From Gammaproteobacteria bacterium (GTDB taxonomy: Bacteria > Pseudomonadota > Gammaproteobacteria > Ga0077536), in contig JACPPA010000049.1 of assembly GCA_016191285.1 (NCBI GenBank), forward strand, positions 41,139-105,138: 64,000 bases of DNA, written 5' to 3'. The translations under genes and the position numbers were made by a program. Numbering within the stretch: position 1 is the stretch's first letter; every line of letters begins with the position of its first letter. Positions 42,861 to 50,291 of this stretch are shown one piece after another. Below the pieces are notes generated by a model. It did no database searches. It saw only the letters and a program-made list of their open reading frames with translations, and was not told the DNA's origin.

Positions 42861-43020
42861 GTAGGAGCCGCTTTAGCGGCGAATCCGCAATTAAAGCCCA
42901 TTCGCGGATAAATCCGCTCCCACAATAGGGGTTTCATCACTGGCCGCTGTGTGTGTTGTGGGAGCCGCTTTAGCGGCGAATGTTGTTAAAGCGCCGTTCG
43001 CGACTAGTCGCTCCCACAAA
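42861..43020. repeat. REP cluster, four units (locus D)
   Basis: Four units in alternating orientation: GGAGCCGCTTTAGCGGC (42864), GCGGATAAATCCGCTCCCAC (42904), TTGTGGGAGCCGCTTTAGCGG (from about 42956) and GCGACTAGTCGCTCCCAC (42999). Stems GCGGAT/ATCCGC and GCGACT/AGTCGC are compensated variants of the common one. The cluster fills the 224-base gap between two convergent genes. Confidence 0.85.
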
Positions 43021-43064
43021 ACTTAAGCACAGATTTATCGAAGGATGTTGGGACAATCGCACTG

Positions 43065-44357
43065 CTAGTCGACCACTTTCTCCGCCGTCCCAAACAACAA
43101 CCACACCACCGCACCAAAAATATTAACACCGGCGGCGAGCGCAAACGCTGCCGTGTAGCTGTGCGTTTGATCGACCAGCCAACCCGTGAGCGCCACGCCG
43201 ACGATGCCCGGAATCGTCCCTGCGGTGTTGGTGAGACCCATCACGACATCCGCATAACGCGGTGCGATTTCAAGATGATTGGGCAGAAATCCCGCCCACG
43301 TAAACGCGAGCATGCCGAGCGCGCCGCACATCAGCGCAAAGGCGGTGTTGACGGTAGAGACATCGCGCGCGGCGAGCATGAACAGCGCGGCGCCGATCAG
43401 TCCCGTGACTTGCATGATCTTCCGCACCGTGGTCACGCGCATGCCGCGTTTGACAAGCTTGTCGCCAAACCAACCGCTGAACATGCCGACGGCGAACATG
43501 GCTAACCACGGTCCCGCGGCGTAGAGGCCGGATTTGGCGATGCTTAAGCCTAAGTGGCTCCGAAAATAACTCGGCAACCACGCAAGCAGCATGTAGAACA
43601 CCCAGTTGGAACAGAAGTGATTGATGATAAGTGCCCACACCGCAGGCGCGCGGAGTAATCGACCCCAGGGCACTGGCGTGCGCTCCGTCGTGACCGGCGC
43701 CGACTCGCGGATTAATGCCAGTTCAGCGGCGGAGATCCGTGGGTGCGCGTCGGGGCGATCGTAACTTCGCGGAAACCATGCCAGGCACCACAAAAAACCG
43801 ACGCTGCCGAACAGATAAAATACGGCAGGCCAGCCGTAATGGTTGATGATCCAGCCCGTCGTCATCAATGCCGTCAACGTGCCGAGCGGAATGCCGCCGA
43901 TCAAGAGCGCGACTGCGCGCGAACGTTCGGTGGGCAGTACCCAACGCCCATACAGATTGTAGATAGCGGGGAAGGTTGCGGCTTCACCAGCGCCCATCGC
44001 AATTCGCGCGATGACTAACGCCGGTAACGACCAGGCCGCCGCGACCGGCGTCAAGATCGTCCACAGTGACCACCACAGCACGGCATAACCCAGCACGCGT
44101 TTACCACCGAATTGATTCGCAAGCCAACCGCTGGTCGGCATTAGTGCCATGTAGCCAATGAAAAAGCCCGACATCACCAAGCCCTTGGTGGTCTCTGACC
44201 ATTTGTACTGCTCCTGCATCGCGAGCACGGCGACCGAGATATTGACGCGATCGATGTAGCACACGAAAACCGCGCAGACACATAGCGCAACGAGTTTGTA
44301 GCGTTCGGGCCAGCCACCAGTAACGGCGCGCGACGCGGCGTCATTCATTGCGTGCAT
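43065..44357 (-). CDS. MFS transporter, ACS (anion:cation symporter) family
   Basis: A 430-residue MFS transporter with about twelve helices. The opening helix CVFVCYIDRVNISVAVL-like segment (CAVFVCYIDRVNISVAVLAM), GFFIGYMALMPTSGWLANQFGGKR (motif A region) and GAGEAATFPAIYNL are typical of the ACS family, which takes up organic anions such as sugar acids, tartrate or phthalate. ATG 44357 and ATG 44348 are both possible. There is no neighbouring catabolic operon, so the substrate is open. Confidence 0.9.
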   Translation of the reverse strand: MHAMNDAASRAVTGGWPERYKLVALCVCAVFVCYIDRVNISVAVLAMQEQYKWSETTKGLVMSGFFIGYMALMPTSGWLANQFGGKRVLGYAVLWWSLWTILTPVAAAWSLPALVIARIAMGAGEAATFPAIYNLYGRWVLPTERSRAVALLIGGIPLGTLTALMTTGWIINHYGWPAVFYLFGSVGFLWCLAWFPRSYDRPDAHPRISAAELALIRESAPVTTERTPVPWGRLLRAPAVWALIINHFCSNWVFYMLLAWLPSYFRSHLGLSIAKSGLYAAGPWLAMFAVGMFSGWFGDKLVKRGMRVTTVRKIMQVTGLIGAALFMLAARDVSTVNTAFALMCGALGMLAFTWAGFLPNHLEIAPRYADVVMGLTNTAGTIPGIVGVALTGWLVDQTHSYTAAFALAAGVNIFGAVVWLLFGTAEKVVD

Positions 44358-44417
44358 GCTTTTTTTTCTCGCTTTCGATTAACCCAATATTTTGCCAGTG
44401 CGCTGACTCGTGGATCT

Positions 44418-44580
44418 CGTGGGAGCCGCTTTAGCGGCGAATGTTTGTTTGTTAAGGCCCCAATCGCGGCTGAAGCCGCTCCCACAATAAGGGTTATCAC
44501 CGGCGGCGGTGTGTCTTGTGGGAGCCGCTTTAGCGGCGAATCTTTGTTGAGGCCCCAATCGCGGCTGAAGCCGCTCCCTC
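44418..44580. repeat. REP cluster, four units (locus E)
   Basis: Two near-identical tandem pairs: each has GTGGGAGCCGCTTTAGCGGC followed by GCGGCTGAAGCCGCTCCC. The second pair repeats the first almost exactly, including the CCCCAATCGCGGCTGAAGCC stretch, showing local duplication about 100 bases apart. It lies upstream of the ACS-type transporter gene. Confidence 0.85.
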
Positions 44581-44913
44581 ACTGCCCCAATCATGGCAGT
44601 TCATCTTGCCGCTGACCATTGGGGTGCCGACGATTAACCAGCCTCCGTGATCGATTGGTTTACGTTACGCGATACCGTACGCTCTTCAGCCTTCGCTCGA
44701 TAATACTGATGAAAGTCGAAGCCTCACTGCCGGACGAAGCTAAACTGGCGGCCCGCATCGGGGTTGAATTCAGCATCTCGGTAAATACGGCCACCGAGTC
44801 GTGCTCAACCGGATGGTGCGTGAGCTGCAGGCGGAGTAGGATTCGCTCAGTTTTAGCATCCCTAAAATTAAGGTGTTGCGCCGTAATAGTTTTCAACAAT
44901 TCGACGCTTAACC
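44581..44913. other. Gap with possible decayed coding remnant
   Basis: No intact gene between REP loci E and F. Around 44709-44839 a frame reading MKVEASLPDEAKLAARIGV is followed, after a frame change, by VVLNRMVRELQAE and a stop. This looks like debris of a helix-turn-helix regulator (Crp/Fnr-like), but the evidence is thin. Confidence 0.25.
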
Positions 44914-44980
44914 AATGTGGGAGCGGCTTTAGCCGCGAATAGGAATTACTCCAAATTCACCGCTAAAGCGGCTCCCATAG
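44914..44980. repeat. REP palindrome pair (locus F)
   Basis: GTGGGAGCGGCTTTAGCCGC at 44917 and the inverted CGCTAAAGCGGCTCCCAT ending near 44978. The neighbour block conserved at loci A and C appears here in inverted orientation (ATGAAAGGTCATTGCGGGAC, 45005-45024), just before the HiPIP gene. Confidence 0.85.
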
Positions 44981-45078
44981 ACCGCCGCGCGGAGTAGGCG
45001 AATTATGAAAGGTCATTGCGGGACAGCACACTAGCAACGGGTTAAATCGTTATTTCAATAACTCAACGAGGACAGACC

Positions 45079-45408
45079 ATGGACAATAGTAGACGCACAT
45101 TTTTCAAACGCAGCTTGGGTGTGGTGGCGACCGTGTCGGTGGCGCAGTTGGTCGCGAATCGCCTAGCGTTCGCCGTCGAGCTTCCGCATGTCGACGAAGC
45201 GAGTGCGCAGGCCACAGGGCTTGGTTATAACCACGATGCGACCAAAGTCGACAAAGCCAAATTCCCGCGGTTTCAAGCCGGTATGGCCTGCTCAGCCTGC
45301 GCGCTATATCAAGGCACGCCGGACGCCGAGTGGGGCGGCTGTGGAATCTTCGCAGGCCAGGCCGTAAGCGCTAAGGGTTGGTGCAACGCTTTTGCGCCGA
45401 AAGCCTAA
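45079..45408 (+). CDS. High-potential iron-sulfur protein (HiPIP)
   Basis: A 109-residue HiPIP precursor. The N-terminus has a Tat signal (SRRTFFKRSLGVVATVSVAQ), so the folded protein is exported. Four cysteines, Cys71, Cys74, Cys88 and Cys102, in CSACALYQG, WGGCGIFAG and GWCNAF, are arranged C-x2-C-x13-C-x13-C to bind one [4Fe-4S]3+/2+ cluster. It is a periplasmic one-electron carrier, in purple bacteria to the reaction centre and in others to a terminal oxidase. GAGGA precedes ATG 45079. No partner enzyme is adjacent. Confidence 0.95.
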   Translation: MDNSRRTFFKRSLGVVATVSVAQLVANRLAFAVELPHVDEASAQATGLGYNHDATKVDKAKFPRFQAGMACSACALYQGTPDAEWGGCGIFAGQAVSAKGWCNAFAPKA

Positions 45409-45570
45409 CCCGAGCGAAGGAGCCCCGACCTCGCCAAGGTTCTGTGCCCCTCGCGGATTCAATTAGTCGCTTGTAAACGTGTCGACACAAAGCCGGTCGG
45501 ATGTGTGCTTCGCTCTTCCGCACCGGCCCTCACGGTTCAGCGTATTCGCGCCTAGTCAGTCAGTCGTCTG

Positions 45571-45927
45571 ATGCCAACCTTGCTTACCACCGTCGGCTTA
45601 CTCGCCATGAGCAATGTGTTCATGACCTTGGCGTGGTATGGACACCTCAAGCATCTGAGTCAAAAGCCGTGGCTCATCGCTGCGCTGGTGAGCTGGGGGA
45701 TCGCTTTGTTTGAGTATCTGTTGCAGGTGCCGGCGAACCGCATCGGGCATCAAGTCATGACAGTGGGTCAGCTCAAAATTCTGCAAGAAGTGATCACGCT
45801 GTCGGTGTTCGCGCCGTTCTCGATTTTTTATTTGAAGGAACGCCTGACGCTCGATTATTTATGGGCGGCGTGTTGCATCATGGGCGCGGTGTTCTTTATG
45901 TTTCGCGCCAAGCTCACCGGAGGGTAA
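45571..45927 (+). CDS. DMT-type small membrane protein (DUF486)
   Basis: A 118-residue protein with four hydrophobic helices and the family elements FMTLAWYGHLK, ALVSWGIALFEYLLQVPANRIG and LKILQEVITLSVFAPFSIFYL. It is the DUF486 branch of small-multidrug-resistance-like proteins; function is unknown. No ribosome site is apparent before ATG 45571. It is two bases upstream of the cupin gene, so they are co-transcribed. The gap 45409-45570 shows no gene. Confidence 0.9.
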   Translation: MPTLLTTVGLLAMSNVFMTLAWYGHLKHLSQKPWLIAALVSWGIALFEYLLQVPANRIGHQVMTVGQLKILQEVITLSVFAPFSIFYLKERLTLDYLWAACCIMGAVFFMFRAKLTGG

Positions 45928-45929
45928 GA

Positions 45930-46220
45930 ATGCCGGCACGCCCCGAAGCCCACGCCACGGTGCAAGTGGATACCGAGCGAGTGCGGGTTACTGAATGGCG
46001 GTTCGCGCCTGGCGCGGAAACCGGCTGGCATCGGCACGCCTTCGATTATGTGGTGGTGCCGATTACTAACGGCACGCTGCTGCTCGAAACCCTCACCGGT
46101 AATCTGACCGCTGAATTGAAGCTCGGGCACTCGTATGCGCGCCAAGCGGGCGTTGAGCACAATGTGATCAACGCCGGCGACGACGAATCGGCGTTCATCG
46201 AGGTTGAAATCAAACCCTGA
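45930..46220 (+). CDS. Small cupin protein
   Basis: A 96-residue single-domain cupin. Motif 1 is the GAETGWHRHAFDYVVVPITNG stretch, with two His and the downstream Asp in place of the usual Glu, and motif 2 is near ARQAGVEHNVINAG. GGAGG precedes ATG 45930; the frame open to 45861 lies in the upstream gene. Such proteins bind a metal or act as sensors or enzymes of unknown type. It overlaps the next gene by one base. Confidence 0.87.
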   Translation: MPARPEAHATVQVDTERVRVTEWRFAPGAETGWHRHAFDYVVVPITNGTLLLETLTGNLTAELKLGHSYARQAGVEHNVINAGDDESAFIEVEIKP

Positions 46221-46570
46221 TGTCGAGGTCGCGAATCTTCGCTCTAAGCCTGTGGTGCGCCGCGAGCGCCGCCGAATCTTTGCCCGCAGTGGAATCGCCA
46301 GGCTTCGCGACCTGCGCGGCGTATTATTTTCTCGCCGCGCGGGGCCATGGGGTTCAAGACTACGACCGCTTGTACAGCAGTGGCGAGTTCAGCCTGAACG
46401 AAGCGGCGAAGCGCCACGGCAAACCGAGCGCGGAGTCGAAAATGGGCGACGCGTCCAGCATCATGATGAAAGAAATGCATCAGGATTGGCGGCAAGTTGC
46501 GATACTCGATACGAAGTACGCGAGCGAGTGCCGAGCACTGGCGCAGGAAGCAGGATTTCGTTACGAGTAG
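46220..46570 (+). CDS. Secreted hypothetical protein
   Basis: A 116-residue protein starting on the last base of the cupin stop (ATG 46220). It has a probable signal peptide (MSRSRIFALSLWCAASAAES) and two mature cysteines (FATCAAYYFLA, ASECRALAQ), and is otherwise helical and polar. I do not recognise the family. It is the third gene of the DMT-cupin unit and may be periplasmic. A REP cluster follows. Confidence 0.7.
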   Translation: MSRSRIFALSLWCAASAAESLPAVESPGFATCAAYYFLAARGHGVQDYDRLYSSGEFSLNEAAKRHGKPSAESKMGDASSIMMKEMHQDWRQVAILDTKYASECRALAQEAGFRYE

Positions 46571-46599
46571 CGCGCGGGCATGCGATCTGGACGTTGTGA

Positions 46600-46782
46600 A
46601 TATGGCAGCCGCTTTAGCGGCGAATCTTCAACCAACGTTAGTTCGCCGCTAAAGCGGCTCCCACAGGTGAGTTCAGGTCAGGTCAGCGGCGCCCTCTTGT
46701 AGGAGCGGATTTATCCGCGACTCTTTGCGAGTTAGATGATGCGCGAACCTTGAAAGATTCGCCGCTAAAGCGGCTCCCACAG
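46600..46782. repeat. REP cluster, four units (locus G)
   Basis: Four units: GCAGCCGCTTTAGCGGCGAA near 46604, the inverted GCCGCTAAAGCGGCTCCCAC near 46645, GTAGGAGCGGATTTATCCGC near 46699, and an inverted copy again near 46760. It lies between two convergent genes, the most common position for these repeats in this window. The third unit has a compensated stem (GCGGAT/ATCCGC). Confidence 0.85.
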
Positions 46783-46793
46783 CGGGCGGCGCT

Positions 46794-48332
46794 TCACGCC
46801 CGCACCGCGCCTGGTCGTCCAGACACTACGTTAAAACTCGCCAACGTCGCGCAGGGCGTGTTGAGATCTTGGGCATTGCGCAGCGCACGTAGATCGGCGG
46901 TCGCGATTTCGGGTCGCAGATCGAGCCGCAGATAGCCGCGATAGCGTCCGGTACCGAATTTAATATTCGGCGCTTCGTGCATGGCCGTTCGAATGCGCTC
47001 ATCGTCGCCCGCATAAGAGGTGATCGAAGTCCCCACAAATTCGGTCGCGACGATCGGTGAATGGGGCACCGAAAAATCGCGTGGCAGATCGGCCACCCAA
47101 AACGCATGAACGTCGCCACCGAGCACGATCGGATTCGCGACACGATGCCGATCGAGCGCCCCGAGCAAACGCGTTCGTGCCGCCGGATAGCCATCCCAGC
47201 CGTCGGTGTTGAACTGTTCACCTGGCCCTAGGATGCCATCGTTTTGGGCCATCAAGGTTTGCTGCGCGATGACATTCCACTGCGCCGTTGAACTCGCGAG
47301 CATCTGGTCCAACCACGCTTCTTGGATCGCGCCCAGCATGGTCGCGGTGGGCGCGGTCCGCGCGCGGCAGTTAACTTCATCCGGCGTCGATGGCATCCGT
47401 GCGCTGCTACAGGGTCGATAGCTGCGATATTGGCGATCGTCGAGCAGCGCGATTTGCGCCAGACGTCCCCACGGCACGTGCGTGTAAATTTGAATCTGCA
47501 CGCCGCGCGGCCGCATCGCCTCGGGCAGCGGCATGTGTTCGTAATACGCGCGATAGGCCGCGTTGCGCCGCGCGACGAAGGTGACAGGGTCGTCGCCGTA
47601 GCGCGAATGATCGGCTGCGTAATCGTTTTGGACTTCATGGTCGTCCCACACCATGAGCCACGGGCACGCGGCATGCGCCGCTTGCAGTAAAGGATCGGCT
47701 TTGTAGCAGGCGTAACGCTGGCGATAACCGATAAGCGTGGTCGGATCTGGACCGACATGCGAGCGGACCTTGCCGTTACCCCAACTGCCCTCGTAAATAT
47801 AATCGCCGACGTGAACCACCAGATCGAGATCATCGGCCAACAGATGGCGATAGGCCGCGTAGTAGCCGTGTTCGTAGTGCTGGCAGGAAACGAGCGCCAG
47901 CCGGAGTAGGCGGGCCTCACTTTCGAGCGCCGGCGCCGTGCGCGTGCGACCCACCGGACTCATCGCGTTACCCACGTGAAAACGATAGCGATACCAGCGA
48001 TCCGGACGCAGCGTGGTTACATCCACATGCACCGAATGCGCCCATGCCGGGGTGGCTAACGCGGTGCCGCTGGCGACGATGGGGGAAAAATGATCATCCT
48101 CGGCGACGTCCCAATGCACCAGCACATCCTGGTTTGGCATGCCGCCATCCGGCGCATACGGCGTGGGCGCGAGGCGTGTCCACAACGTGAAGCCGGTGGG
48201 AGTTGGATAGCCGGAGGCGACGCCGAGCGCGAAGGGCGCGTTATCGAACGTAGCGGCGTGCGGCCAACGCGAGGCGTTACTCGCGAGCAGCAGACCGCCG
48301 CAGCTCGCGAGGAATCGACGCCGATTGAACAC
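46794..48332 (-). CDS. phoD: PhoD-like alkaline phosphatase/phosphodiesterase
   Basis: A 512-residue PhoD-family metallophosphatase. The N-terminal Tat-like signal NRRRFLASCGGLLLASNA suggests export. The core has LALVSCQHYEHGYYAAYRHL, DLVVHVGDYIYEGSW, MVWDDHEVQNDY and NPIVLGGDVHAFWVADL, the metal-binding segments of the family. I use GTG 48332 because it leads directly into the signal peptide; the open frame to 48470 runs into the upstream gene. It releases phosphate from mono- and diesters in the periplasm. It is 34 bases downstream of the GFA gene. Confidence 0.88.
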   Translation of the reverse strand: MFNRRRFLASCGGLLLASNASRWPHAATFDNAPFALGVASGYPTPTGFTLWTRLAPTPYAPDGGMPNQDVLVHWDVAEDDHFSPIVASGTALATPAWAHSVHVDVTTLRPDRWYRYRFHVGNAMSPVGRTRTAPALESEARLLRLALVSCQHYEHGYYAAYRHLLADDLDLVVHVGDYIYEGSWGNGKVRSHVGPDPTTLIGYRQRYACYKADPLLQAAHAACPWLMVWDDHEVQNDYAADHSRYGDDPVTFVARRNAAYRAYYEHMPLPEAMRPRGVQIQIYTHVPWGRLAQIALLDDRQYRSYRPCSSARMPSTPDEVNCRARTAPTATMLGAIQEAWLDQMLASSTAQWNVIAQQTLMAQNDGILGPGEQFNTDGWDGYPAARTRLLGALDRHRVANPIVLGGDVHAFWVADLPRDFSVPHSPIVATEFVGTSITSYAGDDERIRTAMHEAPNIKFGTGRYRGYLRLDLRPEIATADLRALRNAQDLNTPCATLASFNVVSGRPGAVRA

Positions 48333-48366
48333 GTGTCGCGCTGAGTAGCGCGGTGTAACGCCGACC

Positions 48367-48798
48367 CTACTCCGGCAGTGTGTCCCCCGAGCCGCCCATT
48401 TCCGCCGGCACATCTTTAAATTTCGGCAGACCATCGGCAATGCGCAACACCGATTCGCCGTAGAACACATGCAGACCCGGCGTGAACTTCAACGTTGGAA
48501 GAATCGCGGCATAGACGTCGATGAGTTGCATGCCCGGGTGGCGGGTCATCAGGTGACCACCGCAGGCCTTGCACCACTGCCGGTGGCTGTTGTCCGTTTT
48601 ATGATACGTCCCGATCTGATCCGCGCCTTGCGTCACTTGCACCTGCGCCGGCGGCCACAGACTGAAGCCATTCACCGGACCCGCCGACCAATGACGACAC
48701 GATTCGCAATGGCAATAGCCCATGCCAGCGGGCGTGCCCGTGACGGTGAGTTTAACGGCGCCGCAAAAGCAACTGCCGTGGTACGTGGAGTCTGTCAT
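48367..48798 (-). CDS. GFA family zinc protein
   Basis: A 143-residue protein of the glutathione-dependent formaldehyde-activating (GFA)/CENP-V family. Zinc-site cysteines are in GSCFCGAVKL, GYCHCESCRHW and QWCKACGGHLMTRHP. AGGTAGGA precedes ATG 48798. GFA proteins are thought to bind formaldehyde or glutathione adducts, but the role of most homologs is unknown. It is 18 bases downstream of the CoA-transferase gene. Confidence 0.92.
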   Translation of the reverse strand: MTDSTYHGSCFCGAVKLTVTGTPAGMGYCHCESCRHWSAGPVNGFSLWPPAQVQVTQGADQIGTYHKTDNSHRQWCKACGGHLMTRHPGMQLIDVYAAILPTLKFTPGLHVFYGESVLRIADGLPKFKDVPAEMGGSGDTLPE

Positions 48799-48816
48799 GG
48801 TCCTACCTCGATTGGA

Positions 48817-50028
48817 TTAAATGATGTGTTTAGCGCGCAGATCGGCGATTTGCGTGGAGGAAAATCCGAGTTCGGTCAGGATGGAATCACTGTGCTCGCC
48901 CAACGCCGGCGCCGCTGACCGCACGCGAGTGGGCGTGCGCGAGAACTTTGCCGCAGGACCTGTTAGCGGAGCCTGTGCGCCGCCGGCCAGTGCAGTGTTC
49001 TGCAACATGTCACGTGCGCGAACATGGGGATCCTGCGCAGCTTCGACAAAGGTATTCACGCGCGTCACGGCGAGTCCGAGACGCGTCATCGTCTCGACCA
49101 CGTCGCCGGTTGCACGTGTCACGCACCAGGCGGCGAGGAGGGCGTCGAGTTCAGCGCGACGTTCGACCCGTTCAGGCGCGGTGATTCGCGCGAGATCGGG
49201 ACGCCCAATGTGTTCGCAGAAGGTGCGCCAGTGCGAATCGAGCAGCACGCCGGTATAAACTCGCCCATCGGTGCAAACATAGACATTCACCGGCGCGGCG
49301 ATCGCGAATTGATTGCCCCACCGCTGACTAGCCAAACCCAGCGCGCCGATCGTGAGCTGGCCATTGCTCTGGAAGATTAGCCCGTCGACCAAGGCAATAT
49401 CCACGTGCTGACCTTCGCCGGTGCGATTGCGATGGTACAGCGCGCCGAGCGCGCCGAGCGCAGCGTGCAAACCGCCGAGATCATCGCCGAGAAAAGTCGG
49501 GGCTTTAGTCGGGCCGCCGTCGGGCTCGCCATTGAGGGAAGACCAGCCGGTGAAATTCTGCGCTATTGGATCGTAACCCGGTCGATCGCAATACGGACCG
49601 AATTGCCCGAAGCCACTGATCGATACGTATACGATATCCGGCTTTACTGCGCTGACGTCGGTATAGCCCACGCCCCACGCGTCGAGCGTGCCGGGTTTGA
49701 AATTCTCGATCACGATATCCGCGGTCGCGCAGAGCTTGAGAAAAACCGCACGACCTTCCGCGCCTTTCAGGCTCAAGCAGAGATTCCGCTTGTTGCGGTT
49801 CACGACCTCGTGCATCACCGAGAGGTTGGTGCCGGGGACGAAAGGCGGGACGCGCCGCATTACTTCGCCATCAGGGTGTTCGACTTTGATCACGCTCGCG
49901 CCGAAATCGGCCAGCACACAGCCGGCCATCGGGCCCGCCCAGGTGGTCGTTGCTTCGACCACTACCACGCCAGCCAGCGGTCCAATTAGATCGGTGCGCG
50001 CGTTGGCGTAGAACTCGGCTTTATTCAT
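48817..50028 (-). CDS. CaiB/BaiF family CoA-transferase
   Basis: A 403-residue class III CoA-transferase: the N-terminal PLAGVVVVEATTTWAGPMAGC, GASVIKVEHPDGEVMRR, then NLCLSLKGAEGRAVF, and GEGQHVDIALVDGLIF with the catalytic Asp near 170. It moves CoA between carboxylic acids by a glutamyl/aspartyl-CoA anhydride mechanism, in the cytoplasm. It heads a unit with the GFA and PhoD genes, although their roles do not connect obviously. Confidence 0.92.
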   Translation of the reverse strand: MNKAEFYANARTDLIGPLAGVVVVEATTTWAGPMAGCVLADFGASVIKVEHPDGEVMRRVPPFVPGTNLSVMHEVVNRNKRNLCLSLKGAEGRAVFLKLCATADIVIENFKPGTLDAWGVGYTDVSAVKPDIVYVSISGFGQFGPYCDRPGYDPIAQNFTGWSSLNGEPDGGPTKAPTFLGDDLGGLHAALGALGALYHRNRTGEGQHVDIALVDGLIFQSNGQLTIGALGLASQRWGNQFAIAAPVNVYVCTDGRVYTGVLLDSHWRTFCEHIGRPDLARITAPERVERRAELDALLAAWCVTRATGDVVETMTRLGLAVTRVNTFVEAAQDPHVRARDMLQNTALAGGAQAPLTGPAAKFSRTPTRVRSAAPALGEHSDSILTELGFSSTQIADLRAKHII

Positions 50029-50291
50029 GGTTAAAGCGAGCGCCAGGGGTTAGCCATCGTCGACATCCGATCTTCTCCGCCTGCGGGTAACCGCCGCACG
50101 ATAGTGGCTCGCGTAGGCGACCGCAACTGGTCGCAACGCAGCAATCGGGCGCTTTGATCGAATCGGAGTTGATCGATTCGGCCGCCACTGCCGTCGCTCC
50201 GCATCGGTTGGCCCGCTTCCAATCGAGCACGACCAGATTGTCGTGCGCCTCGGCGCCGCGGGTGATCTGGGCACGGGATTAGCGCCCGGTG

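Noticed and set aside
44709..44839. Possible Crp/Fnr-like regulator remnant
   Set aside because: Only two short segments in different frames look protein-like. I mention it in the gap entry but do not call a pseudogene.
50029..50291. Overlapping minus-strand frames between acnA and the CoA-transferase
   Set aside because: They are Arg-rich translations of GC-rich non-coding DNA with no start signal or homology pattern.
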